In this document: positions 7,901 to 18,300 of the stretch, one piece after another
How positions within the stretch are numbered: position 1 is the stretch's first letter
Layout of the letters: every line of letters starts with the position of its first letter
Source of the DNA: Bog-950 sp964423405
Lineage (GTDB): Bacteria > Bacteroidota > Bacteroidia > Chitinophagales > LD1
DNA length: 64,000 nucleotides
Assembly (NCBI GenBank): GCA_964423405.1
Contig: CAYREY010000015.1
Span: 1-64,000, forward strand
Direction of reading: 5' to 3'
The notes under the pieces: model-generated
What the model was told of the DNA's origin: nothing
What the model saw: only the letters and a program-made list of their open reading frames with translations
Databases searched by the model: none
Translations under genes and position numbers: made by a program

Positions 7901-9037
7901 TTACAGTTTCATAATAAAAGCCAGCGTGTAGTATGCCGGGCGGTTATCAATAGCAGCACCCGCACCGGTTTGCGAGGTAGTAAAACTATACGTATGGGTA
8001 TGGTTGCCATCTACCGAAGTGGTGTTGGTACTTTGGGCGTAGGTGTTATTGGACCAGTTGTAAAAAGGTATGTTTCCACCGTTTCCGTAAAGGTGGTAGC
8101 CCGGCAGGGTATGGGTATGTGCCCCATCGGCAGAAGTAGTACCCGAGCCTGTGTGGCTGTGTGGCGGCAGCTGCGCCTCGGTAAGGTTGTACGAGTTAGC
8201 GCCACCGGTTGTGCCCGGGTTAGTACCAGCGTTGGGTACCGATGCTATAAACCTGTCGAGCAGATTGGGGGTGCCGTTGTTACCATCGCACAATGCCCAG
8301 CCGGCCGGTATATTGGCTATTGCGCCCGACCACATAACAATTACACCAGCAGGTATAGACGCATCGCTACCCGGTTGTCCGGCAGGGCCGGTAGGGCCTG
8401 TAACACCATCGTTACCATTTGCTCCGGCAGGTCCCGTTGGCCCTGTTGTGCCATCGGCTCCATTTTGTCCATTGGTGCCAGGTTGTCCGGCTGGGCCTGT
8501 AGGTCCGGTTACCCCATCGTTACCGTTAATGCCCTGTGCTCCGGCAGCACCTGTTGCACCCGGCTGTCCGTCGGCACCTGTGGGGCCTGTAGGGCCGGTA
8601 GCTCCATCATTACCATTGTTACCGGCAGGGCCCTGCGGACCCATAGCGCTGTTGGCAGCATACAGGGCATATGGTACACTCATTAACTGGGTGGTGCCCA
8701 TATCGATAAATGTACCAGCGTTGTTAACCTCGGTTTCTACCTGTAAAAACTTGGCACCATTGCCCCAGTTGACGGTAGATAAGTTTCCTCCGCTGCCAAT
8801 AACCACACCCACTAATCCAAACTGATTGGTGGTGTCATTCAGCGTTTCGTTATATACTGCCGTGCCATTCGCTGTTTGGTCGTGAATGGTGAAGCGTAGT
8901 TTTACAGGGGTGTTAGCCGTAACAGGTTGGCCGTTGGTATTGCGAACTACGGCCTGGTAGTTCATTCCCTGGGGAGATTGAGCAAAGGTGAAAGTGCCTG
9001 CCAGCATAGCCAGCAGCAAGGGGAGTAGCTTTTTCAT
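7901..9037 (-). CDS. Secreted collagen-repeat protein with phage tail-collar domain
   Basis: A 378-residue protein: signal peptide 1-20 (ending in FTFAQ); a beta-rich head at 21-130 (GMNYQAVVRNTNGQPVTA, as in many Bacteroidota surface proteins); a Gly-X-Y collagen-like stretch at about 133-224 (GPTGPTGADGQPG, with a 36-residue segment partly repeated); then a tail-collar domain from 228 (GVIVMWSGAIANIPAGWALCDG, then LLDRFI, LTEAQLPPHSHTGSG) with His-rich loops to the C-terminus. Such proteins are trimeric fibres, stalk plus receptor-like tip. The gene stands alone apart from lolD, 37 bases upstream on the same strand, and no phage genes are near. A surface fibre is the likely role; the partner is unknown. 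Confidence 0.85.
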   Translation of the reverse strand: MKKLLPLLLAMLAGTFTFAQSPQGMNYQAVVRNTNGQPVTANTPVKLRFTIHDQTANGTAVYNETLNDTTNQFGLVGVVIGSGGNLSTVNWGNGAKFLQVETEVNNAGTFIDMGTTQLMSVPYALYAANSAMGPQGPAGNNGNDGATGPTGPTGADGQPGATGAAGAQGINGNDGVTGPTGPAGQPGTNGQNGADGTTGPTGPAGANGNDGVTGPTGPAGQPGSDASIPAGVIVMWSGAIANIPAGWALCDGNNGTPNLLDRFIASVPNAGTNPGTTGGANSYNLTEAQLPPHSHTGSGTTSADGAHTHTLPGYHLYGNGGNIPFYNWSNNTYAQSTNTTSVDGNHTHTYSFTTSQTGAGAAIDNRPAYYTLAFIMKL

Positions 9038-9074
9038 GTTGATTAGTTGTGTGTACTATACAAGTATACTAAAA

Positions 9075-9734
9075 TCAACTGTTAACTATGTTGCCGTCCT
9101 TCATTTGAATTTTACGGTCAGCCATGTTAGCCAGTTCTTCGTTGTGGGTTACTATAATAAAGGTCTGGTTTAGCTTATCGCGTAGCTCAAAAAACAGCTT
9201 GTGTAGCTCGCGTGCGTTGTTGGTATCCAGGTTGCCGGATGGTTCATCGGCCATAATCAGTGCCGGGTTATTAATTAACGCTCTGGCCACGGCCACCCGT
9301 TGTTGTTCGCCTCCGGAAAGCTCGGTAGGTTTATGGTTGCCGCGGTGCGAAAGGTTAAGCAGGGCCAGCAGTTCTTTGGCGCGGCTTTCTGTTTCATGTT
9401 TTGCCTTACCGGCTATAAAGGCCGGTATGCATATATTTTCTATGGCTGTAAACTCGGGCAGCAGGTGGTGAAACTGGAAAATGAACCCGATACTACGGTT
9501 GCGGAAACCGGCCAGTTCTTTTTCGCTTAATTTAAATACATCCTGCTGTTGTATGGTTACGTTGCCGGTATCGGGCCTGTCGAGCGTGCCAAGTATGTGC
9601 AGCAACGTACTTTTGCCAGCCCCCGATGGGCCTACCAGCGAAACTATTTCGCCTTTGTTTACCTGTAAGGATACATTTTTCAGTACCTCGAGGTTTCCGT
9701 ATTTTTTGCTTATGCGGTTAGCCTGTAAAATCAT
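9075..9734 (-). CDS. lolD: Lipoprotein-releasing ABC transporter ATP-binding protein LolD
   Basis: A 219-residue ABC ATPase with all motifs: Walker A GPSGAGKST (about 35-43), Q-loop region FIFQFHHLLPEFTAIENI, signature LSGGEQQRVAVARAL, Walker B LIMADEPSGNLD and the switch His in IVTHNEE. The sequence HHLLPEFTA and the ~220-residue length are typical of LolD, which with LolC/E extracts lipoproteins from the inner membrane. The membrane subunits are not in the window, and related MacB/FtsE-type ATPases look similar, so the name is likely but not certain. It is probably cotranscribed with the collagen-repeat gene only by proximity. Confidence 0.85.
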   Translation of the reverse strand: MILQANRISKKYGNLEVLKNVSLQVNKGEIVSLVGPSGAGKSTLLHILGTLDRPDTGNVTIQQQDVFKLSEKELAGFRNRSIGFIFQFHHLLPEFTAIENICIPAFIAGKAKHETESRAKELLALLNLSHRGNHKPTELSGGEQQRVAVARALINNPALIMADEPSGNLDTNNARELHKLFFELRDKLNQTFIIVTHNEELANMADRKIQMKDGNIVNS

Positions 9735-9878
9735 GGGGTGAATTTAATAGCGAATAGCCAAATGGCAATAGTATAGTATTTAGGGAGATAAACAGCGTAA
9801 ACTGAGTGTTAACCCGGCTAATTGTAGCAATATGCAGCAGGCAGGGTTAATAGGTGCATAAACAATTGTGAATTACAC

Positions 9879-9908
9879 TTGCCTATTTACCCAGTAACAT
9901 TATTTTCG
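9879..9908 (+). promoter_or_regulatory. Sigma-A promoter of sucC
   Basis: TTG at 9879-9881, exactly 19 bases, then TATTTTCG at 9901-9908, one mismatch from TAnnTTTG. The sucC ATG follows 22 bases later. Confidence 0.7.
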
Positions 9909-9930
9909 TCGCACTAAAAAATTACTATCC

Positions 9931-11142
9931 ATGAATTTACATGAATATCAGGCGAAAGAATTAATGAAAAAAAATGGCGCTGCTATACAGGAGGGTATTG
10001 TAGCAGAAACTGCCGACGAGGCTGTAGCTGCAGCACAAAAACTGAAAGAACTATATAACAGCGACTGGGTAGTGGTAAAAAGCCAGATACATGCCGGTGG
10101 CCGTGGTAAAGGCAAAATAGTAGGCACCGAACAGAATGGTGTAGCCCTTGCTAAAAATCACGATGCTGTTAAAACCATTGCAGGCAACATATTAGGTGGC
10201 ACACTGGTTACCAAACAAACCGGTCCTGCCGGCCGCGTAGTTAAAAAGGTGCTTGTAGCACAGGATGTATACTATCCGGGCGAATCGCCAACAAAAGAGC
10301 TTTACTTCTCTATACTGCTTGACCGTGGTACAGGTAAAAACGTAATTATTTACTCTACCGAGGGCGGTATGGATATAGAGGAAGTAGCCGAGCACACCCC
10401 GGATAAAGTACAGAAAGAGTGGGTTGACCCATCGGTAGGTTTACAGGATTTTCAGTGCCGTAAAATAGCTTTTAACCTGGGCCTTAGCGGTAATGCATTT
10501 AAAGAAATGGTAAAATTTACCCGTGCGGTTTATAATACTTACATTAATGCTGATGCTGCCATGGTTGAGATTAATCCATGCCTTAAAACATCGGATAACC
10601 GTATAATAGCTGTGGATGGTAAAATATCGCTGGATGATAACTCACTTTACCGTCAAAAAGATCTGGAAGCACAGCGCGACCTTAACGAGGAAGACCCTAC
10701 AGAGGTAGAAGCCAGCAATGCAGAGCTTAACTATGTAAAACTTGACGGAAACGTTGGTTGTATGGTAAACGGTGCCGGTTTGGCCATGGCTACTATGGAT
10801 ATTATTAAACTTAGCGGTGGCGACCCTGCCAATTTTCTTGACGTGGGTGGTACTGCCAATGCAGAGCGTGTAGAAAAAGCTTTCCGCATTATATTGAAAG
10901 ACCCGAATGTAAAAGCTATACTGGTAAATATATTTGGCGGTATAGTACGTTGCGACCGTGTAGCACAGGGTATAGTAGATGCCTACAAATCTATAGGTAA
11001 CATACCAGTGCCTATTATTGTACGTTTACAAGGCACCAACGCCGAAGAAGCCAAGAAGCTAATTGATGAGAGCGGCCTGAAAGTACGCTCGGCAATACAG
11101 TTGAAAGAAGCTGCTGAAGAAGTTAAAAAAGCTTTAGCTTAA
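9931..11142 (+). CDS. sucC: Succinate-CoA ligase [ADP-forming] subunit beta
   Basis: A 403-residue protein that starts MNLHEYQAKELMKKNG, the classic SucC opening. An ATP-grasp domain fills the first ~240 residues (VVKSQIHAGGRGKGKIVG; AAMVEINPCL), and the C-terminal ligase domain carries GNVGCMVNGAGLAMATMDII and VNIFGGIVRCDRVAQGIV. The enzyme makes ATP from succinyl-CoA in the TCA cycle, in complex with SucD. The length is normal for Bacteroidota (about 400; E. coli 388). No sucD is beside it, so the subunits are encoded apart, which is common in this phylum. It has its own promoter and terminator. Confidence 0.97.
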   Translation: MNLHEYQAKELMKKNGAAIQEGIVAETADEAVAAAQKLKELYNSDWVVVKSQIHAGGRGKGKIVGTEQNGVALAKNHDAVKTIAGNILGGTLVTKQTGPAGRVVKKVLVAQDVYYPGESPTKELYFSILLDRGTGKNVIIYSTEGGMDIEEVAEHTPDKVQKEWVDPSVGLQDFQCRKIAFNLGLSGNAFKEMVKFTRAVYNTYINADAAMVEINPCLKTSDNRIIAVDGKISLDDNSLYRQKDLEAQRDLNEEDPTEVEASNAELNYVKLDGNVGCMVNGAGLAMATMDIIKLSGGDPANFLDVGGTANAERVEKAFRIILKDPNVKAILVNIFGGIVRCDRVAQGIVDAYKSIGNIPVPIIVRLQGTNAEEAKKLIDESGLKVRSAIQLKEAAEEVKKALA

Positions 11143-11164
11143 CCTAACTCTTGATAACATACCG

Positions 11165-11199
11165 GAAAGGCTATCGCTACAGCGGTGGCCTTTCTTTTT
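11165..11199 (+). terminator. Intrinsic terminator of sucC
   Basis: GAAAGGC pairs with GCCTTTC across a 16-base loop and is followed by TTTTTATA. It lies 22 bases after the sucC stop. Confidence 0.75.
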
Positions 11200-11215
11200 A
11201 TAGATAACCTGCTTT

Positions 11216-12226
11216 ATGCGTTTGTCATTACACCCTTATCGGCTTAGGTTCAGGTATCCGTTCCGCATTGCACATGGTATGCGTACAGGCACCGATGTGG
11301 TGTATGTAAAACTTGAGCATGATGGGCTGACTGCCTGGGGAGAAGCTACCCTGCCACCTTACCTGCCAGAAACACAGAAGACTGTAATGGATTTTATTAC
11401 AACATTTTACAAGAGCGTAGGTGATGCAGATATAGAGGTATGGTTTGAGAAACTAGCAGTGGTGGATACTGATATGTCGGCTAAAGCCGCTTTAGATATG
11501 GCTTTATGGGATATGAGAGCCCAACAGACTGAAGAAACTGTTGCCGGTATATTGGGAATAGCCCTGGCTGATTACCCTTTATGCACTTACACCATAGGAG
11601 CCTGTGAAACAGAGGAAGAAATGCAGGATAAAGTGAGCCATGGCCTGGCTTGTGGTTTCGAAATTTTTAAACTGAAACTGACCAATGCTTCACCAGCAGA
11701 TACTATAAACTGGTTCAGGGCCAGCACGGATAAACCTTTTGCAGTAGATGCTAACCAGGCATGGGATTTTGCTGTAAATGAGGCTGCTTACTATGTAAAT
11801 GATTTATTAAGACCTGCAGGTTGCCTGTTGGTTGAGCAGCCATATACTAAGACAGATTTAATTAATACATCTCAGTTAAAGCAAGTAGCCGGGTTGCCAT
11901 TATATGCCGATGAAAGTTGCCAGCGCCTGAATGACCTTGAGCGGTTGCGTGATAGCTTTGATGGGATAAACATAAAGTTAATGAAGTGTGGTGGTATTAC
12001 TGAGGCTATCAGTATTATACATAAAGCCCGCAAACTTGGTTTTAAAATTTTAGTAGGTTGTATGAGCGAGTCTTCGGTTGGTTGTACTGCCGCCTCATAC
12101 CTAACCCCGCTTGCCGATTATGCCGACCTTGACGGCCCCTGGCTTATTGAAAATGATCCGTTTTCGGGCATTGAACTGAATAACGGGAAAGTAGCCCCCC
12201 GACCTCTTCTATTTAAGGGCTGGTAG
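11216..12226 (+). CDS. Enolase-superfamily dipeptide epimerase
   Basis: A 336-residue muconate-cycloisomerase-type enolase-superfamily enzyme, likely an L-Ala-D/L-Glu or related dipeptide epimerase. The capping domain has AWGEATLPPYLPET; the barrel has the general-base motif KLKLTN (two Lys), metal ligands in DANQAW, VEQPY and ADESCQ, the second base Lys in GINIKLMKCGGI, and the terminal loop CMSESSVG found in dipeptide epimerases. These enzymes invert one residue of peptidoglycan-derived or dietary dipeptides, in the cytoplasm. The gene begins 17 bases after the sucC terminator. Exact substrate specificity cannot be read from the sequence. Confidence 0.85.
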   Translation: MRLSLHPYRLRFRYPFRIAHGMRTGTDVVYVKLEHDGLTAWGEATLPPYLPETQKTVMDFITTFYKSVGDADIEVWFEKLAVVDTDMSAKAALDMALWDMRAQQTEETVAGILGIALADYPLCTYTIGACETEEEMQDKVSHGLACGFEIFKLKLTNASPADTINWFRASTDKPFAVDANQAWDFAVNEAAYYVNDLLRPAGCLLVEQPYTKTDLINTSQLKQVAGLPLYADESCQRLNDLERLRDSFDGINIKLMKCGGITEAISIIHKARKLGFKILVGCMSESSVGCTAASYLTPLADYADLDGPWLIENDPFSGIELNNGKVAPRPLLFKGW

Positions 12227-12384
12227 CGTTTTTAATGCAATTTTCTACGAAAACGGCCTTTGCACAAGTTGCGGGTTGTTCAATCCTGACAAGTACTGGT
12301 ATTTAGTGTGTAACAACGCCCGCTTTGTTGGCGTATAGTTGGTATGCCTTGGAAAAGGGAACCACAGGCACTAAAAGGACCGGC

Positions 12385-15300
12385 ATGATAAAAATTAAAC
12401 GCAGTAATGTTTTGTTATTGCTATTGCTGTTTGTGGGGCATTTTGCAACGCAGGCGGCTGTTTCAATAAGCGAAACACATACCAATAATACCTGTTACAC
12501 GGGTAGCAGTGGCGATATAAATATAACGGTGAGCGGAGGCGCAGCACCGTATACTTATTTATGGAGCGATGGTATTATTACAGAAGACCGCTCGGGCCTT
12601 ACAACAGGTAGCTATACTGTAACTGTTACCGATAACTTAAGCGCTACAGCATCGGCTGTTATTACTATTACATCTCCCGGAGCTATTATAACTTCAAAAA
12701 ATATTACCCATTTAGATTGTGGTGGAGGAAATACCGGTGCTATTGACCTTACCGTAACAGGTGGTAGCGGCGGGTATAGTTATGCCTGGAGCGATTTTGT
12801 ATATACAGAAGACAGAGCCAACCTTACTGCTGCCAATTACTATTTTACCGTTACCGATGCCAACGGATGTATAAAGGTAGATTCGGCTAACGTTACTCAG
12901 CCACCGGGGATGGTAATAAGTAAAGTTATTACCAATGTTACCTGTGGTAGCGGTGCAAACGGAGCTATTAATATCAGCGTAACATCGGGCCTGCCGGCCT
13001 ACACCTATTTATGGAATGATGGAGTTACCACCGAAGACCGTACTGCCATAGCTGCGGGTAATTACTCGCTTACAATAACTGATCAGGCCGGTTGCACCGC
13101 AAGTGCCACTGCTACAGTGGGGCAATCGGGTGGTGGTATGGCTATAAACACAACGTCAACCAACCCATCGTGTAACGGTGGAACAAACGGTACCATTACT
13201 GTTACCAGCGTAATTGGTAGCGTGGGGCCTTATACTTTTCGCTGGAGCGATGGGCCAACTACTCAAAACCGCACCGGATTGGGTGTAGGTTCGTACACTG
13301 TTACGGCTACCTCTACAACCGGATGTACTGCCTCTGCTACGGTTAACCTTACACAGCCTGCTGTATTAAACGTAAGCCTTACCCCAATTATGTTAACCTG
13401 TTTTGGTAGCAATAACGGTGCAATTAACACTGCGGTTACCGGTGGTACTTCACCCTATTCATATAGCTGGGGTGGTGGTGTTTTTACCCAGAACCGTACC
13501 GGCCTTGCTACAGGCACTTACACAGTAAGCGTAACCGATTTTAAGGGATGTACTGCCACACAATCAACTTTCGTTCCTCAACCCCTGCAACTTACTTTAA
13601 CGGCTACTCCATCTCCGCAGGCTTGTATAGGTGGTCCAACCGGCTCGGTAACTACTAACGTTATGGGGGGTACTGGATCTTATTCGTACTGGTGGGGCTC
13701 TGGTATTACTACACCTAATCGTACAAACGTTAATGCCGGCACTTATTCGGTTACGGTAACCGATGGTAACGGCTGTTCTGCTTCTGCCAGTTCTACCGTA
13801 TTGGGATATACCCCTATGGTACTAACCAATACCAAAACCAATAATGTATGCTACGGCGGAGCAACCGGAGCCATTAACTTAAGCGTAAGCAATGGATGGA
13901 CACCCTATACTTTTACCTGGAGTAATGGTGCAACTACTGAGGATATAAGTGGATTAACGGCAGGTAGCTATACCATTACCGTTAATGATAACCACACATG
14001 TACAGCTACGGCTACTATTGCAATCAGTCAGCCTTCTTTCCCTATTAATATCAATTCAACTATTACAGATGTTACCTGTAATGGTGGAGCTAACGGCTCA
14101 ATATCACTATCTTTGTCGAACGGCAATTCCCCTTATAGTTATAACTGGGGCGGTGGCATAACTACACAAAACCGAACTGCACTAATTGCCGGGGTATATC
14201 CTGTTACGGTGACCGATAACAGCAGTTGTTCTGTATCGGCATCATACACAGTAAACGAACCCAATGCTATTGTAATTAGCTCAACCACAAACAGCCCTGC
14301 CTGTAATGGTGCCAATAGTGGTGCAATAAACCTTGCCGTTACGGGAGGTATTGCCCCATACGCGTATAACTGGGGTGGTGGCATTACTACTCAAAACCGT
14401 GTTAATATACCGGCAGGTAATTATAGTGTTACAGTAACCGATAACACTGGTTGTACAGCAACACACAGCGTTGCTGTTACACAACCAGCAGCATTGCTAG
14501 TTGTGCCTACCGTAACCAATGTAAGTTGCCAGGGCGGTAATACCGGCGCCATCAGTTTGGCGGTAAGTGGCGGCACAACCCCATATACATTTAGCTGGGG
14601 TGGGGGGATTGCCACCCAAAACCGTACCGGGTTGGCTGCTAATACATATAGTGTTACTGTAACCGATAATGCCGGTTGTGCTGTAAATAGTATTTCTACG
14701 GTGGCACAAGATGCATCTATTGCAGTAACAGCTAACGTTAGCAATGTAACATGCTTTGGAGGTAACAACGGTGCTATTACTATTTCGGTTAGCGGCGGTA
14801 CTATACCTTATACCTACAATTGGGGTAGTGGTATTACTACCCAGAACCGTACCGGCTTATCATTAGGTAACTATACCGTTGTTGTAACCGATGCCAATGG
14901 TTGTACCGGCAGTCAATATACGGCTGTTTTACAGCCATCGTTGCTTACTATAAATCTTCAAGCAACTTCAGTAACCTGTAACGGACAGAATAATGGTTCT
15001 ATTATAACCACGGTAAGTGGTGGAACAGGTTCTTATAGTTTTGATTGGGGGGGCGGTGTTACTACACCAAACCGTTCAGGTTTGAATGCCGGTAACTACA
15101 GCCTTACAGTTACCGATGCGAATGCCTGTACCGCGTCTTCATGGGTAGCTATCAGCGAACCTTCTTCAATAGTATTGGGTACGAGCGTAGTTGATGTTGC
15201 CTGTTATGGCGCATCTACCGGGGCTATTAACCTAACTGTAAGTGGTGGTACAGGCGCCTATGGTTATACGTGGAGTAATGGTGCTATTACGCAGAATGTT

Positions 15301-18300
15301 ACCAGTGTAATAGCCGGACAATACCGCGTAACTGTTACCGACGCCAATAACTGTTCGCAATCAGTTTCGGCAACTGTGGTTCAGGGTAGTCAGATTGTTA
15401 CCAGTTTATCGGTCATCAATCCGGGGTGTTATGGGCAGTCGAACGGGTCAATAGACTTAAGCGTATCGGGCGGTGCTGGTTCCTATAATTATAACTGGAG
15501 CAATACAGCTACCAGCCAGGATATTAGTTCTATAACAGCAGGAAACTACACGGTTACCATTACAGATGCAGCTGGCTGTACCGCTGGCAGCAATGCTGTT
15601 GTAACTGAGCCTGCTCAGTTAAATATTACAACCAGTAAGCAGAATATTACCTGTAATGGTGCTAATAACGGTAGTATTAATGTGACCGTAACGGGCGGAG
15701 CGGGTTCTTACCTGTATAACTGGAGCAACGGAGCCACCTCAGAAGATATTAGTGGCCTTGCCCCTCAAAGCTATACTGTTACGGTTACCGATAACAACCT
15801 ATGCACCAATACTGCTACAATTACTATAACCCAACCTACAGTGTTAACAGCAAGCTCTACTCAGGCCAATGTAACATGCAATGGTGGTAGTAATGGTACT
15901 ATAACCGTTAACGTAACCGGTGGTACTACATCCTATAACTATAATTGGTCGGATGGGGCAAATACTCTAAACCGTACTTCATTACAGGCGGGTAGCTATA
16001 CGCTTACTGTATCAGACGCTAACGGGTGTACAGCAACCACAACAAATACACTTACACAACCAACTGCCATTGTATTGTCATCAACCAAGGCAGATGTGTC
16101 GTGTGCGGGTGCTGCTACCGGCAATATAGATCTTACTGTAAGCGGAGGAGTTCCAACCTATCAATATCAATGGAGTAATAATTCTGTTACTCAGGACCTT
16201 GCCAGTATTACAGCCGGCAGCTATACCGTAACGGTGAGCGATGCAAACCTATGCACTGCAACACATACAACAGTTGTAGCCCAGCCATCGCCGATAACAA
16301 TAAGCTTCGCCTTAAATAATGTTACCTGCTACGGTGGTAACAACGGTTCGATAGTTACGCAAACATCTGGCGGTAACGGAGGTTATGTATATAACTGGAG
16401 CAATGGTAGCCAAAATGCATCTGCAACCGGCCTATCAGCCGGTAATTATACCCTTTCTATAAATGACGCAACTAACTGTGCTACATCGCTAACCATAAAT
16501 GTAACGCAGCCTAACCCGATAGTACTTAACCACACCCCTACGCTGGTTAGTTGCAGTAGCCCTACTAGTGGTGCTATTGATTTATCGGTAAGCGGAGGTG
16601 CCTTTCCTTACACGTATGCGTGGAGCAATGCGGCAACCAGTCAGGATGTAACTAACCTCTCTACAGGTAACTACAGCGTTACTGTTACCGACCGTGATAA
16701 CTGTACCGCTACACTTGGGCCGGTGTCCATAACACAGCCTAATGGTATCAGCTTAACAACTACCGTTACCAATGCGCTTTGCAGTGGTGCGGCAAACGGC
16801 GCTATAGACCTGACTGTTACAGGTGGTGCCGGGGGCTACATTTATACCTGGAGCCATGGTGCCACTACACAAGATGTAAATGGTTTAACTGCCGGCAGTT
16901 ATGTGGTAACAGTAACCGATGCTAACAGTTGTATTGCTACTACTGCGGTTTCGGTTAGCCAGGCACAGGGTGTGCAAGTTGTTTTAACAAAAGCTGATGC
17001 TACCTGCTATGGAGCTACCAATGGCTCTGTTACTACCAATATTAGCGGTAATAATGGTGCTGTTATTTACAACTGGAGTAATGGTGCTACTACACAAAAT
17101 ATTACCAACCTTGCCAGTGGCAGCTACACTGTTACCGTACGCGATGCACAGAATTGTTCGTCAACTTCTACGGCTGTTGTGAGCCAGCCACAGGCTATTG
17201 CTATAAACGAAACACATACCAATGTAGATTGTAATGGTAACTCAACAGGTACTATACAGACTACAGTAAGCGGAGGGACCGGCTCATACACTTACCAATG
17301 GAGTAATAATGTTGGTTCGGCTAACATTTCTGGTTTAACAGCCAATACCTATCGTCTTACTGTAACCGATGCTGCATCTTGCTCGGCAACTACTGCTGTT
17401 ACTATTACACAGCCGGCGGTGCTTACACTAAGCGAAACACATAAACCGTATGCCTGCGCCAGTAAGCCAGGAGCTATAGACCTGGAAGTGGTTGGTGGTA
17501 CCGGCCCTTACAGCTATAACTGGACTAGTGGTAGTAGCAGCCAGGATATTGCAAACCTTACATCGGGTAGTTATCAGGTAACTGTTCAGGATACACGCGG
17601 ATGCGTTGCTACCAGAGCGGTAGCTATTAACCAACTGCCTGTACTTACCACACACATACTTAAAACTGATGTTACCTGCAACGGTGGAAACAACGGAACA
17701 ATTAATTTAACTGTTGCCGGCGGTACAGCGCCGTATCAATATATGTGGAGTAATGGTGCAACCAGTAGTTCTTTAACTAACCTGCCGGCATCTAATTACA
17801 GGGTGCTTGTAACAGATTCTAACAACTGTGTAATAACAGATACTACTACTATAACACAGCCGATAGAGATCAGTATTACAGAAACAATTACAAACCTACT
17901 TTGCCATGCAGATGCCAATGGAGCTATACAGGTGTCGGCAACAGGTGGTAACCCAGGTGGATATACCTACCAATGGAGTAACCAATCTACTGCTCAGCTA
18001 CTACAGCATTTACAGGCAGGTACATATACTGTTACTGTGGCCGATAATCAATCATGCTCAGCTACTGAAACGTATACCTTGCAACAACCCGCACCGATCA
18101 GTATTACTGCTACCGTAGCTCCTGTTGCCTGCGATGGCCGCTCTGATGGGCAGATACTTATTTCTGCTGCTGGCGGGCAACAACCATATATTTACAACTG
18201 GAGCAATAGTGCTGTAACATCGGCAATAACTGCTTTGCCCACCGGTAGCTATTCGGTTACGGTTACCGATGGTAATAACTGTACCAATATTGGTAGTTAT

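Noticed and set aside
8151..8825. Forward frame of 224 residues inside the collagen-repeat gene
   Set aside because: Its Pro/Val/Gly-rich sequence mirrors the Gly-X-Y codons on the other strand.
7901..9037. Prophage signal (tail-collar, S74 and knob motifs in the window)
   Set aside because: The intact genes have signal peptides and none is flanked by capsid, terminase, integrase or lysis genes. They look like host surface fibres.
12325..12384. Longer start of the SprB-repeat protein
   Set aside because: Begins with TTG, and the ATG at 12385 puts the signal peptide first.
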